From Leptospira neocaledonica (GTDB taxonomy: Bacteria; Spirochaetota; Leptospiria; Leptospirales; Leptospiraceae), in assembly GCF_002812205.1 (NCBI RefSeq), contig NZ_NPEA01000003.1, positions 248,001 to 312,000 of the forward strand: a stretch of DNA of 64,000 nucleotides. Direction: 5' to 3'. The position numbers were made by a program, and so were the translations under genes. Under the pieces are notes generated by a model that worked only from the letters and a program-made list of their open reading frames with translations, searched no databases and had not been told where the DNA came from. This document shows positions 20,024 to 28,530 of this stretch, one piece after another; the first letter of the stretch is position 1; each line of letters starts with the position of its first letter.

Positions 20024-21271
20024 ATGGCTTTTTCTTTCAAAAAACCGTTCTTGAGTGCAGATGAAGCCGCCTCCGCCTTAGGGGTAGAAGTTCAAACTAT
20101 ATATGCATACGTTAGTCGCGGTTTATTACATTCGGAATCCGGAGGCAATAAGGATAGAAGCAAACGATATAGAAGAGAAGATATAGAACAATTATTACTT
20201 CGAAGGGAAGAAAGAAGCCAACCCGGAAAGACTGCAAAGGCCGCTTTATCTCTAGGGCAACCTGTATTAGAATCTTCAATCACATTGCTTGGTGAGAATT
20301 CCCTCTTTTATAGAGGTAAAGACGTTTTAGAACTTTCGGAGAATGAAAGTTTCGAAGATATTGCCTGTTTACTTTGGGAAGCAGAAGAAATAAATCCGTT
20401 CGAATCGGATTGGCCTATATTATCCGAAGAATGTAATAAAATTCTAAAATTATTAGAAGGCAGACCCATATTAGATGTTTCCAGAATCTTACTTCCTTTT
20501 TTAGAATATGAAGATGCAAAGGCATTTCGTAAAGATCCTAAAACATTCAGAAAAACTTCTTCTTCTATTATAAGATATTTAACCTTATTTTCTGCCGGCA
20601 AAACAGAATCGGAAGGGAAAATTTCAGAAACACTTTTGAGCAGTTGGAATCCTTTTCGGAAAAAAGAAGACCCAAATTATTTATCCAAACTCAAACTTTT
20701 AGAGGCAGCTTTAATCCTTTCTGCAGACCATGAATTGAATGTTTCATCCTTTACTGCAAGATGTGTGGCATCTAGTGAAGCTTCTCTTTATCAAGTGGTG
20801 CTAGCAGGACTTGCCGCTTTGTCAGGACCCAAGCATGGATTACTCACAGAGAAAGCGATCCTTCTTCTTTCCCAAACAAGCGGAAACAAAAAGAAAGACA
20901 AACAACTCTTAGAAGAAAAATTAAGAGGTGGAGAAAATATCCCAGGCTTTGGTCATCCTCTTTATAAAAAAGGAGATCCCAGAGGCAGAAAACTAATCCA
21001 AATGGTCGAAAGATTTTTTCCGGACGATGGAGATGTGCAACTCTATCTGCAATTCTTAAAACAGACAGAAGAACTTTTAGAAGATTATCCTACAATTGAT
21101 GCTGGACTTGCACTTGTTTCTAAGGCGTTAAAATTACCGAAAGGTGCAGGAATTGGAATTTTTGCAATCGGTAGAACTGCAGGCTGGCTAGCTCACGCGA
21201 TGGAACAATATCATTCAGGAAACTTGATTAGGCCTAGGGCAAAGTATATCGGAAACCTTCCCCAAGAATGA
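20024..21271 (+). CDS. HTH-citrate synthase fusion protein, probable regulator
   Basis: A 415-aa fusion of an N-terminal MerR/excisionase-type helix-turn-helix (residues 8-60, FLSADEAASALGVEVQTIYA and RYRREDIEQLLLRRE) with a divergent citrate synthase fold. It retains DHELNVSSFTARC, PKHG, IPGFGHPLYKKGDPRG, an Asp in TIDAGLALV and FAIGRTAGWLAHAMEQ. The adjacent divergent paralog and the operator-like dyad between them suggest a DNA-binding sensor of a citrate-synthase ligand. HTH-citrate synthase fusions beside a citrate synthase gene are known in proteobacteria. Catalysis cannot be excluded since both His and the Asp are kept. The start ATG is tight against the promoter. Confidence 0.85.
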   Translation: MAFSFKKPFLSADEAASALGVEVQTIYAYVSRGLLHSESGGNKDRSKRYRREDIEQLLLRREERSQPGKTAKAALSLGQPVLESSITLLGENSLFYRGKDVLELSENESFEDIACLLWEAEEINPFESDWPILSEECNKILKLLEGRPILDVSRILLPFLEYEDAKAFRKDPKTFRKTSSSIIRYLTLFSAGKTESEGKISETLLSSWNPFRKKEDPNYLSKLKLLEAALILSADHELNVSSFTARCVASSEASLYQVVLAGLAALSGPKHGLLTEKAILLLSQTSGNKKKDKQLLEEKLRGGENIPGFGHPLYKKGDPRGRKLIQMVERFFPDDGDVQLYLQFLKQTEELLEDYPTIDAGLALVSKALKLPKGAGIGIFAIGRTAGWLAHAMEQYHSGNLIRPRAKYIGNLPQE

Positions 21272-21344
21272 TCAAATTCTTGACTCTTCTGGTCTTTTAC
21301 GTTAGGTATAGGAAAACAGAAATAAAAGAACTGCGGAGAGTCCA

Positions 21345-21914
21345 ATGTCGGATCCAAATTTTTCCAGAAAAGAATTTATACAAAAAACTGTGGCTGTTGG
21401 AATTCTAACAAGCTCTGCAACTGTATTAGAATCCTGTTCAAATGCTCCGGCAGGTATAAAAGAAAGAGGACTTAAATTTTCTAATTTTTCAGAAGTGGAA
21501 ACAGAGTTAGAAAAGATACTTCTCTCTAAAACGATCATTCCTTACGGAGAATGGAATCCGAGCCAGATACTTCTCCACTGCGCTCAAAGTATTTATTATT
21601 CTATTAAAGGTTATCCGGAAAATAAATCAGAAGTCTTCCAAAACACTTTGGGCAAAATCGCTTTCTGGAATTTTTCCAGAAAAGGAAAAATGTCTCACGA
21701 CTTAAATGCTCCGATCCCTGGCGCAGATGTTTTACAATCAAGTGTTTCAATTTCGGATAGCGTTCTCGAACTAAAGAAAGCGATCTCAACATTCTCGAAT
21801 TATAACGGAGAATTTGCTCCTCACTTTGCTTACGGAAAACTTACTAAACAAGAATACGAGCTCGCTCATGCAATGCATATAGCGAATCATTTAGATTACG
21901 TAATGATAGGTTAG
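21345..21914 (+). CDS. DUF1569 domain protein with Tat-like signal
   Basis: A 189-aa protein whose body (GEWNPSQILLHCAQSIYYSI, then LAHAMHIANHLDYVM) matches DUF1569, a DinB-like four-helix family with conserved His residues that probably bind metal. The N terminus FSRKEFIQKTVAVGILTSSA resembles a Tat signal with Arg-Lys in place of Arg-Arg, and is followed by a possible lipobox (VLESC). GGAG lies upstream of ATG 21345. Function unknown; a metal-bound, exported protein is the best inference. Confidence 0.8.
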   Translation: MSDPNFSRKEFIQKTVAVGILTSSATVLESCSNAPAGIKERGLKFSNFSEVETELEKILLSKTIIPYGEWNPSQILLHCAQSIYYSIKGYPENKSEVFQNTLGKIAFWNFSRKGKMSHDLNAPIPGADVLQSSVSISDSVLELKKAISTFSNYNGEFAPHFAYGKLTKQEYELAHAMHIANHLDYVMIG

Positions 21915-21919
21915 GAATT

Positions 21920-23020
21920 CTAATCTTCTATTTTTACGCTAGTCAGGATCTTTTCGACAGACTCTTCGTGCCTTCTTCCTTTGATCAGGCTTTCGTCAAT
22001 GATAAAGACCAAACTATAAGGTTGTTTATGTTTTGCTAAGAAAAACATTCCAGTCTTTGCATATCTCGGTCTGAGAACATCGTAGAATGTCCAAAAAGTT
22101 CCGTAGTATCTTTCTTCGAAAACTTCCCTTTCTAATTCGTTCAATTCTTGGATATCTCCTCTCTGTAATTGGAGATCCAAAAACTTTTTGAATTGGGTAA
22201 GTAATTCGGATTCGTCGTCGAATCTGAATGGAATAAAAAAGATCCTTATTACAGGATAACGATTCGGATCTGAATCACTGGTAGATATAATTCCTGCAAT
22301 CTGTCCAATTCCAGTCTTATCTTCTAGATTCAGATTTTGAGGATTATGAAAATAAAACTCTTCCGGAAGAAGGACACTGAGTTTCAGATCCTCGTTATGT
22401 AAGGTTCGATTCTCTTCATTGTAATTCCAACGAGTTAAATCCTTTTGTTCAAAATCAGGTTTGAACATGGAATAGGCCACAAATATTTCGGCCCTCTGTA
22501 AACTTTTAAAACTGACCAGACCGGCAGCTAGGATTGATAGTCCCAATAATCCGATTTTATAATATGTTTTATTGTCTATAAGCCTTGCAGATAAAACTCC
22601 GAGTGCATACACAATAAAGAATAGTATGCCCGATCGATTCTCAAAAAATCCGGTGAGCAAACATGCTAAGACTGAAAAAGCGAAGAAGAAAGCTTCTACC
22701 CAAGGAACCAATTTAATAGTCGGTCTTTCAATCCCTACTTCGGCAAAAATCGCAGGCAAAACGATCTTAGTTTCTAATTTTCGGAATGCGAATACGATCC
22801 CCCAAAAAAGAATTCCGGATACGAGATAACCGATCAAAGCCAAACCGATCATCCAAAGCAATGGAAGATGTATCTCGTGATAAAATAAAAAATATAACGC
22901 AAAAACGGAATATACCAGGAATAACTTTTTAGTTAAGGAAAGTTCTTGCAGCTTTCGAGACAGGGCTGTTCTCTTTTCCCATCCTGGAATTTTACGGAGC
23001 GAATTAATGAACCAGATCAC
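21920..23020 (-). CDS. Membrane protein with C-terminal extracytoplasmic domain
   Basis: Unrecognised protein of about 366 aa. After a short basic N terminus there are about five hydrophobic helices (roughly residues 28-85 and 105-165), then a soluble domain of about 190 residues (LKLSVLLPEEFYFHNPQNLN onward) that resembles no family I can name. I prefer GTG at 23020, which has GGAG 9 nt upstream, over TTG at 23035, but either is possible. The 5' end overlaps the divergent gene at 23007, so the two share a promoter region inside each other's coding sequence. Confidence 0.7.
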   Translation of the reverse strand: MIWFINSLRKIPGWEKRTALSRKLQELSLTKKLFLVYSVFALYFLFYHEIHLPLLWMIGLALIGYLVSGILFWGIVFAFRKLETKIVLPAIFAEVGIERPTIKLVPWVEAFFFAFSVLACLLTGFFENRSGILFFIVYALGVLSARLIDNKTYYKIGLLGLSILAAGLVSFKSLQRAEIFVAYSMFKPDFEQKDLTRWNYNEENRTLHNEDLKLSVLLPEEFYFHNPQNLNLEDKTGIGQIAGIISTSDSDPNRYPVIRIFFIPFRFDDESELLTQFKKFLDLQLQRGDIQELNELEREVFEERYYGTFWTFYDVLRPRYAKTGMFFLAKHKQPYSLVFIIDESLIKGRRHEESVEKILTSVKIED

Positions 23021-23621
23021 CCAGTTTTTCTCCAATCTAAAGGCGGACTTTGACAGGTTAAACCAATCCGTGGACGACCTGGTGAGAACCTATAAGGCCA
23101 TCGTTCATTTTCTGGATTTGATTTCAAATCTCTTTCCTATCGATTTAGTTTTGGTTTTAATACTTTCTCTGCCTTTATTATACGTTATCAATACCTTATC
23201 TCCCTCCACGCCTAGAGTAAACTATACGATCTCAGTGGTTTTTATCTCGGGACTTAGATCCTTTTTAAGTCATACGATTTCCGAGTCTTGGGAAATTTTT
23301 GCGGTCACAAAAACGGCACTCACCCTTCTTCTTCCTGCTTACTTTTTAGTAACGCTTAAGTTCGGATTTTCTTTATTCCGTAAGTATAGTATAAAGAAGA
23401 AGGCTCTCTCTCCCGGACATTTGGAATCTTCTTATATCAGTTTGCAAAAGGCCTACCATGATCTGAGTGCGGAGATCTATTCAGAGCTTGGTAAGAAGGA
23501 AGGTAAAGGTTTTGTAGATGGGGAAAAGTTTTTACCTAAGATCCAGGACTTAGAAACCTCTATTTCTGGATTAAAAACTTTGATCAAAAAACCGGAGAAT
23601 AGCACTCAATCTTCCGAATAG
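23007..23621 (+). CDS. Two-to-four TM membrane protein, unknown
   Basis: Unrecognised 204-aa protein. An amphipathic N terminus (residues 1-40) is followed by hydrophobic helices at about 42-62, 72-90 and 100-122, then a cytoplasmic helical tail with heptad character (LQKAYHDLSAEIYSELGKKE). GGAG precedes ATG 23007. The 5' end overlaps the divergent membrane-protein gene and the 3' end overlaps hpt by 16 bp, so this is a very compact locus. Confidence 0.7.
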   Translation: MNQITQFFSNLKADFDRLNQSVDDLVRTYKAIVHFLDLISNLFPIDLVLVLILSLPLLYVINTLSPSTPRVNYTISVVFISGLRSFLSHTISESWEIFAVTKTALTLLLPAYFLVTLKFGFSLFRKYSIKKKALSPGHLESSYISLQKAYHDLSAEIYSELGKKEGKGFVDGEKFLPKIQDLETSISGLKTLIKKPENSTQSSE

Positions 23622-24151
23622 AGGAATACTCCCGGTAGATTTCTGAATTTGCCATCATAGTCCAAACCATATCCGATCACGAATTCTTTTCCTATATTCC
23701 AACCGATATATTTGATTGGATATCCAACAGCCTCTCCACCTTCTTTAAATAATAAAGAAGCTACTTCCAGAGAGTTCGGCTTTTTAGAAAGAATATGAGA
23801 GATTAAAAATTTCAGGGTGCGGCCGGTATCTACAATATCTTCTACAATTAAAACATCTCTGCCTGTGATCTCTGAATCTAAGTCTTTGATCAGTTCTACG
23901 TTTCCGGAGGATTCAGTTCCAGTATATGATTTAGCTTGGATAAAATCCAATTCTATAGGGATGGGAACTGCTTTGGTCAAATCAGAGAAGAAGTAAACTC
24001 CTCCTCTTAGAACACATACAAAAACAGGATTCTTGCCTTGGTAGTCATTTGCGATCTGCAAACCTAATTCTTTGACCCGAGATAAGATCGTTTCTTCATT
24101 AAACAAGGCCTGGAAAGGTATATTACTAAAATTTGAAGTATTATTTCTCAT
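23606..24151 (-). CDS. hpt: Hypoxanthine phosphoribosyltransferase
   Basis: Purine salvage: joins hypoxanthine or guanine to PRPP. The 181-aa protein has the PRPP-binding signature VLIVEDIVDTGRTLKFL, the loop LRGGVYFFSDL, the catalytic-loop SYTGTESSGNV and the C-terminal FVIGYGLDYDGKFRNLPGV. ATG 24151 overlaps the sixA stop as ATGA; a TTG nine bases further upstream is also in frame. Cotranscribed with sixA. Confidence 0.95.
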   Translation of the reverse strand: MRNNTSNFSNIPFQALFNEETILSRVKELGLQIANDYQGKNPVFVCVLRGGVYFFSDLTKAVPIPIELDFIQAKSYTGTESSGNVELIKDLDSEITGRDVLIVEDIVDTGRTLKFLISHILSKKPNSLEVASLLFKEGGEAVGYPIKYIGWNIGKEFVIGYGLDYDGKFRNLPGVFLYSED

Positions 24152-24642
24152 GGGATCCAAAACCTTTTGAGTCTACAACTTTGTCTTCCCAGATCTGCCC
24201 AATCTTTTTGGTCTGTTACCAAACTGATAAAAGAAGAAGTCGGAAATTTTTCGAAAAGAGAGTCCGGATTATTTCCTACTAATAAATAATTTGCCAAGTC
24301 TTCCATTCCTGGATTATGACCGATCAAAACAACATTATTAATTTTAAAAGATAAGCCTCTTAAGATCCTAAGTAGATCGGAATATTCCGCTTCATATATT
24401 TCACTTATAATCTTAGTGTCCTTTGTAATATTCTGAAAGCTTTGTAATATCTTCCAAGTTTCTGAAGTTCTGATCGATGGCGAAACAAGGGCGGTATCCG
24501 CAACAAAGGAAACCTTCTCCACATATTTTCCTAAAAATCGCGCATTTTTACGACCTCTCTTAGACAAAGGACGTTCTTTATCCTTTAAATGAGTATCACT
24601 CCAATCGGATTTAGAATGTCTTATGAGATGGATCTCTTTCAA
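24148..24642 (-). CDS. sixA: SixA-like histidine phosphatase
   Basis: A 164-aa member of the histidine phosphatase (phosphoglycerate mutase-like) superfamily. The RHG-type motif reads LIRHSKSDWSD with the nucleophilic His at residue 9, and the second catalytic His is in VLIGHNPGMEDLANYL. This is the short SixA branch; E. coli SixA removes phosphate from phospho-His of signalling or PTS proteins. The start is TTG with GGAGGAAAGGG directly upstream. It overlaps hpt by 4 bp (ATGA). Confidence 0.9.
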   Translation of the reverse strand: MKEIHLIRHSKSDWSDTHLKDKERPLSKRGRKNARFLGKYVEKVSFVADTALVSPSIRTSETWKILQSFQNITKDTKIISEIYEAEYSDLLRILRGLSFKINNVVLIGHNPGMEDLANYLLVGNNPDSLFEKFPTSSFISLVTDQKDWADLGRQSCRLKRFWIP

Positions 24643-24721
24643 AACCCTTTCCTCCGCGATAAAGCTTCAAATCTGGAATTTCATTGACAAGGATCTTTCC
24701 TGACGATAAAACTCATGAGCT

Positions 24722-25393
24722 ATGTCAAGGATGTATATTATCGGGATAATCCTATTAATATCCTTTGCTACAAACCTTTCTTCACAAATTGCAGGAACTC
24801 CTGATGAGGAAAAGGCTAAAAAAGAATTACAAAATCAATGGTCCAAAAAATTCCCAGGAGACAGAATACTTTCCGTACAAGCTACAGGTAAGCCTAAGTT
24901 AATCGAGAAAGAACCTCCTGAAGAGAATGCACCACCGGATCTAAGATACAAATTTTCCTTCTTCGTTACTAGTCGAAAAAAAGAAGGTCAGACAACCAAA
25001 ACTCCAGTTGGAGTGATCTACCAATTCGTAAGAGAGAAAGGTTGGATCTTCTCCGATATCGGAATGGCAAGATCGGTAGTTGTCACTGAACCAGGAAAAG
25101 AACCTCCTACAAAAGACGAAGTCTATCAAATTGTAGAAGAGGCAATCTTAGAAGAGAAGGGGAAATCCAAATCGGTAGAATCCATTCGTTTAACAGAGCC
25201 TGAATTCGGACAAAATCTAACTCCTAATAAAGAACAATTTTGGTTCAGATACGAGGGCGATTTTGAAGTATCCGAAAACGGTTCCAAAACGGTTTGTTCC
25301 GATATAGTAATTCGATTGGTGAAGGAACAAAACTCTGCTGCCTGGAAAGCAGAATGGGACGAACGAGGAAAATGTAAAGTATCGGAAGAATAA
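24722..25393 (+). CDS. Exported protein of unknown function
   Basis: Unrecognised 223-aa protein with a Sec signal peptide (MYIIGIILLISFATNLSSQI) and a charged, Lys/Glu-rich mature part with two similar halves. Both contain a pattern of KF or WF strand followed by RKEGQ / VSENGS and a strand ending near a Trp (VREKGWIFSDIG; NSAAWKAEWDE). This may be an internal duplication of a small beta domain (inference). ATG 24722 has only a weak ribosome site. Confidence 0.7.
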   Translation: MSRMYIIGIILLISFATNLSSQIAGTPDEEKAKKELQNQWSKKFPGDRILSVQATGKPKLIEKEPPEENAPPDLRYKFSFFVTSRKKEGQTTKTPVGVIYQFVREKGWIFSDIGMARSVVVTEPGKEPPTKDEVYQIVEEAILEEKGKSKSVESIRLTEPEFGQNLTPNKEQFWFRYEGDFEVSENGSKTVCSDIVIRLVKEQNSAAWKAEWDERGKCKVSEE

Positions 25394-25411
25394 GATTAAA
25401 TCTTATTTTTT
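25389..25411 (+). terminator. Terminator overlapping two convergent stop codons
   Basis: AATAAGA (25389-25395), 5-nt loop, TCTTATT (25401-25407), then TTTT. It contains the stop codons of both the 24722 gene and pyrD. AT-rich stem, so of moderate strength. Confidence 0.6.
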
Positions 25412-26493
25412 CCTACTAATTCTGAAATCGATTTCGCTCCTGTTCTTTTCAGAACTCCATCTAAATATTCTAATATTCTCACTGGCAAGAATGGCCCGTT
25501 GTATACGTAACCCGTGTATAATTGGACAAGGTCCGCACCCGCTAAAATTTTTTCTAAAGCGGCTTCTCCCGAGTTGATCCCACCAACTCCAATGATAGGA
25601 AGACTTCCTTTTAAGATAGAGTATGCATATCTTACAAATTCTGTGGATCGTTGGCGAAGCGGTTTTCCGGAAACTCCACCTTCTTTTTCTACGTTTGGAT
25701 ATCTGGATAAGACTGATTTATCTATAGTAGTGTTAGTAAGAATTACGCCTGATAATTTAGAATCCGGTAGGAGTTCCAATAAACTCTTCAATTCTTCTTT
25801 TTCCATGTCTGGAGCAAATTTTACAAAAGTAGGGATTGGAAATTTTCCACCTAAGCCGCTTCGGATACCTTCCATCAATTTGGTAAAGTTTTCCTTCTTC
25901 TGAAAATTACGAAGCCCAGGAGTATTCGGAGAAGAGATATTGATGACTGCATAGTCTGCATACGGTATAAGTTTTTTTAGCGAGTACACATAATCATCTA
26001 CTGCATTCTCTTCGGAGATAATTTTTGTTTTACCAACGTTGATTCCTCTTATGCAGTTTTTTTTCTGTTTTCGAATTGTTTCTTCCGCGACGTCTGCTCC
26101 GGGATTATTAAATCCCATTCGATTGATCAAGGCTTCGTCTTCGGAATATCTGAAAATTCTTGGCTTTGGATTTCCAGGTTGGGCTTGGCCGGTAATCGTC
26201 CCGACTTCGATCGAACCGAAACCTAATCGAGATAAAAATGGATATAATTCGCCAGTCTTATCGAAACCCGCTCCTAATCCGACCGGATTTACAAATTCGA
26301 TCCCTGCGACCTTTGTTTTCAAACGATCACTGGAATACGTCATAAGCGATTCCAAAACAGGAAACACAAACGGAAGTTTTTTAGAAAGCCCAAGTAAGTT
26401 TTGGGCCAAGTAGTGAGCTGATTCTGGATGAATGCTTAAGAAGAAAGGTTTTGCGGTTTTTTCATAAACCCATTGTTTCCATTCAGAATTCAT
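25396..26493 (-). CDS. pyrD: Dihydroorotate dehydrogenase (quinone), class 2
   Basis: Fourth step of pyrimidine synthesis: oxidises dihydroorotate to orotate with FMN and passes electrons to membrane quinone. The 365-aa protein has the class 2 N-terminal extension (residues 1-45, membrane association), GLGAGFDKTGELYP, NRMGFNNPGAD and ISSPNTPGLR with the class 2 catalytic Ser. The FMN-phosphate region is GVGGINSGEAALEKI and AGADLVQLYTGYVY. AAGGA precedes ATG 26493. It lies 25 bp downstream of the ABC permease and is likely the last gene of that operon. Confidence 0.97.
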   Translation of the reverse strand: MNSEWKQWVYEKTAKPFFLSIHPESAHYLAQNLLGLSKKLPFVFPVLESLMTYSSDRLKTKVAGIEFVNPVGLGAGFDKTGELYPFLSRLGFGSIEVGTITGQAQPGNPKPRIFRYSEDEALINRMGFNNPGADVAEETIRKQKKNCIRGINVGKTKIISEENAVDDYVYSLKKLIPYADYAVINISSPNTPGLRNFQKKENFTKLMEGIRSGLGGKFPIPTFVKFAPDMEKEELKSLLELLPDSKLSGVILTNTTIDKSVLSRYPNVEKEGGVSGKPLRQRSTEFVRYAYSILKGSLPIIGVGGINSGEAALEKILAGADLVQLYTGYVYNGPFLPVRILEYLDGVLKRTGAKSISELVGKNKI

Positions 26494-26518
26494 CCGGTTT
26501 CCTTACAGTTAGAACTTA

Positions 26519-27586
26519 TTAAGACCAGCGAAATATACGAAGCCCAACACCCAAGAAAAAAAATCCGATCCCGACCATAAACACGCAAGGATAGACTATT
26601 TCCGCAAGTCCGGCTCCTTCTATAAATACGGCTCTTAAAGAATCCGCTATCAAGGTTAAAGGTAAATGTTTTATAAAAGGAAGTACAATATCCGGAAAGT
26701 TTTTATAACTGAAGAAGATCCCGGAAAGAACCATCATCGGAAATGTGAACGCATTCACGAGTCCGTTCCCTACCTGAGCACTTTGTGCCCTGGATCCCAC
26801 AAAGATCCCGATACATGCAAATACAAAGTTTCCAGTCAGAAAGATCAGAAGTGCTGCGAGAATCGATCCGAAAAACGCATTTTCAAAAACAGTAAATGTA
26901 AACGTTAAAAAGATGATCGATTCTACTGTTGTGACAAAAATTCGGGTGAAGAAAAAAGACATTACGAATGCCAACTTGTTCATCGGAGTCGCAGACATTC
27001 TTCTCAAAAGTTTTTTCATCCTCATCTCGATGAGATTCCAGCCGACTCCCCAAAGACAAGAGTTCATCACTCCCATGGCGAGCATTCCAGGAACCAGATA
27101 ATCTATGTACCTTGTACCTTTTGAATCTAGTTTTCGAATACTAGAACTACCTTGTTGTTTTCCTTCCATGGTCAAAAGAGCATTAGAAAGTAGAAGATAA
27201 TCTCTTTGAGCATTTGCATTATTTGGATCGAAGGAAAATTCTAAATTTCCTTTTTCATCTTCTTTGACTAGAAGATTGATTTCTCCTCTTTTGAGTGCCT
27301 TGATCGCATCTTCTTCTGCAAGTACCTGAGGAATGATCACTCCTAATCCGTTGGAATTTCCACCGGAAGAATTCAAAAATGCTTTTTCGATTTTTGCAGA
27401 AAGTCCGCTCGCATCATGAGAAGAAGAAATAATTGCAACCCTAGTTTGAAGAACTCCTTTAGAAGTGAATGCAAGTCCTAACACACCTGCGATCGCGATC
27501 GGAAACACGAACGCCCAGAAAAGAATTCCAGGCTCTCTATAAAATTCTTTTAATTGAATCGTGACTAAATGATAGATTTGTTTCAT
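26519..27586 (-). CDS. ABC-2 type transporter permease
   Basis: Membrane subunit (355 aa) of an ABC exporter. One N-terminal helix (LFWAFVFPIAIAGVLGLAF) is followed by a periplasmic loop of about 130 residues and then five or six helices ending near residue 350, the YbhR/NodJ-type arrangement. The ATG overlaps the ATPase stop as ATGA, so the two are coupled. Substrate unknown; drug or lipid export are the usual options. Confidence 0.92.
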   Translation of the reverse strand: MKQIYHLVTIQLKEFYREPGILFWAFVFPIAIAGVLGLAFTSKGVLQTRVAIISSSHDASGLSAKIEKAFLNSSGGNSNGLGVIIPQVLAEEDAIKALKRGEINLLVKEDEKGNLEFSFDPNNANAQRDYLLLSNALLTMEGKQQGSSSIRKLDSKGTRYIDYLVPGMLAMGVMNSCLWGVGWNLIEMRMKKLLRRMSATPMNKLAFVMSFFFTRIFVTTVESIIFLTFTFTVFENAFFGSILAALLIFLTGNFVFACIGIFVGSRAQSAQVGNGLVNAFTFPMMVLSGIFFSYKNFPDIVLPFIKHLPLTLIADSLRAVFIEGAGLAEIVYPCVFMVGIGFFFLGVGLRIFRWS

Positions 27587-28521
27587 TCTTCCAACCCTCT
27601 TCCGGTCATGGAAAGGAATAAGTCGTCCAAGGTCTTTTTATGACATTCCAGTTCTTTTAAAATGATCCCTGATCTAGAAAATGAATCCAACATGGAAGGA
27701 AGATAATCAGTAATTCTTTCCACATAGATCCTGCCTTCTTTGGTGTCGGAATTCCAATTGAATTTGAATTTTCCTTTTTCAGGAAGATACCCGCTTGGAT
27801 CCGTTCCATTCTCCAATGAAAAACGAACAATCTCTCCTCCCCCTAGTTTTCCCAAAAGATCCGGTAAAGATCCTTGGTCCAAAATCCTACCTTTATCCAT
27901 TACTATGATCCTCTCGCAGAGAACTTCTGCTTCTTCCATATAATGAGTGGTGAGGATCATTGTGGTTCCATATGCTCTTAGATCCTCTAGGATTTTCCAG
28001 ATATCTCTTCTAGCTCCCGGATCTAAACCTGTAGTTGGCTCATCCAAAAAAAGAATTTCGGGTTTGTTCATGATAGAAACGCCCAAAGCCAACCTTTGCC
28101 TCTGGCCCCCGGATAAACTGTTCACGAAGGATTTATTTTTTTCAGTTAGTCTTGTGAGTTCTAATATTTCATGAAGCCTAGATTCCGGGGCCTTGTAAAA
28201 ACTTCCGAATAATTTCAGAGTTTCCCAAACAGTGGCTCTATCCATAAATCTGGTCTCTTGCAAAGCGAGACCTATATTACTTCTTAAAAATGTTTCGCTC
28301 TCTTTCCAGCTTGTGCCTAAAATTTGGATCTTTCCTGAATCAGGAAATTGGATTCCTTCCAACATTTCGATCAAAGTAGTTTTACCTGCTCCGTTCGGTC
28401 CAAGCAAACCCACGAACTCTCCCTTTTTAATTTCGAGAGAAAGATCGCTAACAGCGGTTACATCTTTGAATTTTTTAGTTACATTAGATACCGATATGAT
28501 CGGGTTTTGAATTTTATTCAC
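27583..28521 (-). CDS. ABC transporter ATP-binding protein
   Basis: ATPase subunit (312 aa). Walker A GPNGAGKTT, Q-loop LALQE, signature LSGGQRQRLALG, Walker B ILFLDEPTTGLDPG and H-loop TTHYMEEAE are all intact. A C-terminal extension of about 85 residues follows the nucleotide-binding domain, as in drug/antibiotic exporter ATPases (CcmA/DrrA type). The start is GTG. It is 9 bp downstream of the patatin gene. Confidence 0.95.
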   Translation of the reverse strand: MNKIQNPIISVSNVTKKFKDVTAVSDLSLEIKKGEFVGLLGPNGAGKTTLIEMLEGIQFPDSGKIQILGTSWKESETFLRSNIGLALQETRFMDRATVWETLKLFGSFYKAPESRLHEILELTRLTEKNKSFVNSLSGGQRQRLALGVSIMNKPEILFLDEPTTGLDPGARRDIWKILEDLRAYGTTMILTTHYMEEAEVLCERIIVMDKGRILDQGSLPDLLGKLGGGEIVRFSLENGTDPSGYLPEKGKFKFNWNSDTKEGRIYVERITDYLPSMLDSFSRSGIILKELECHKKTLDDLFLSMTGRGLEE

Positions 28522-28530
28522 AGTACAACC

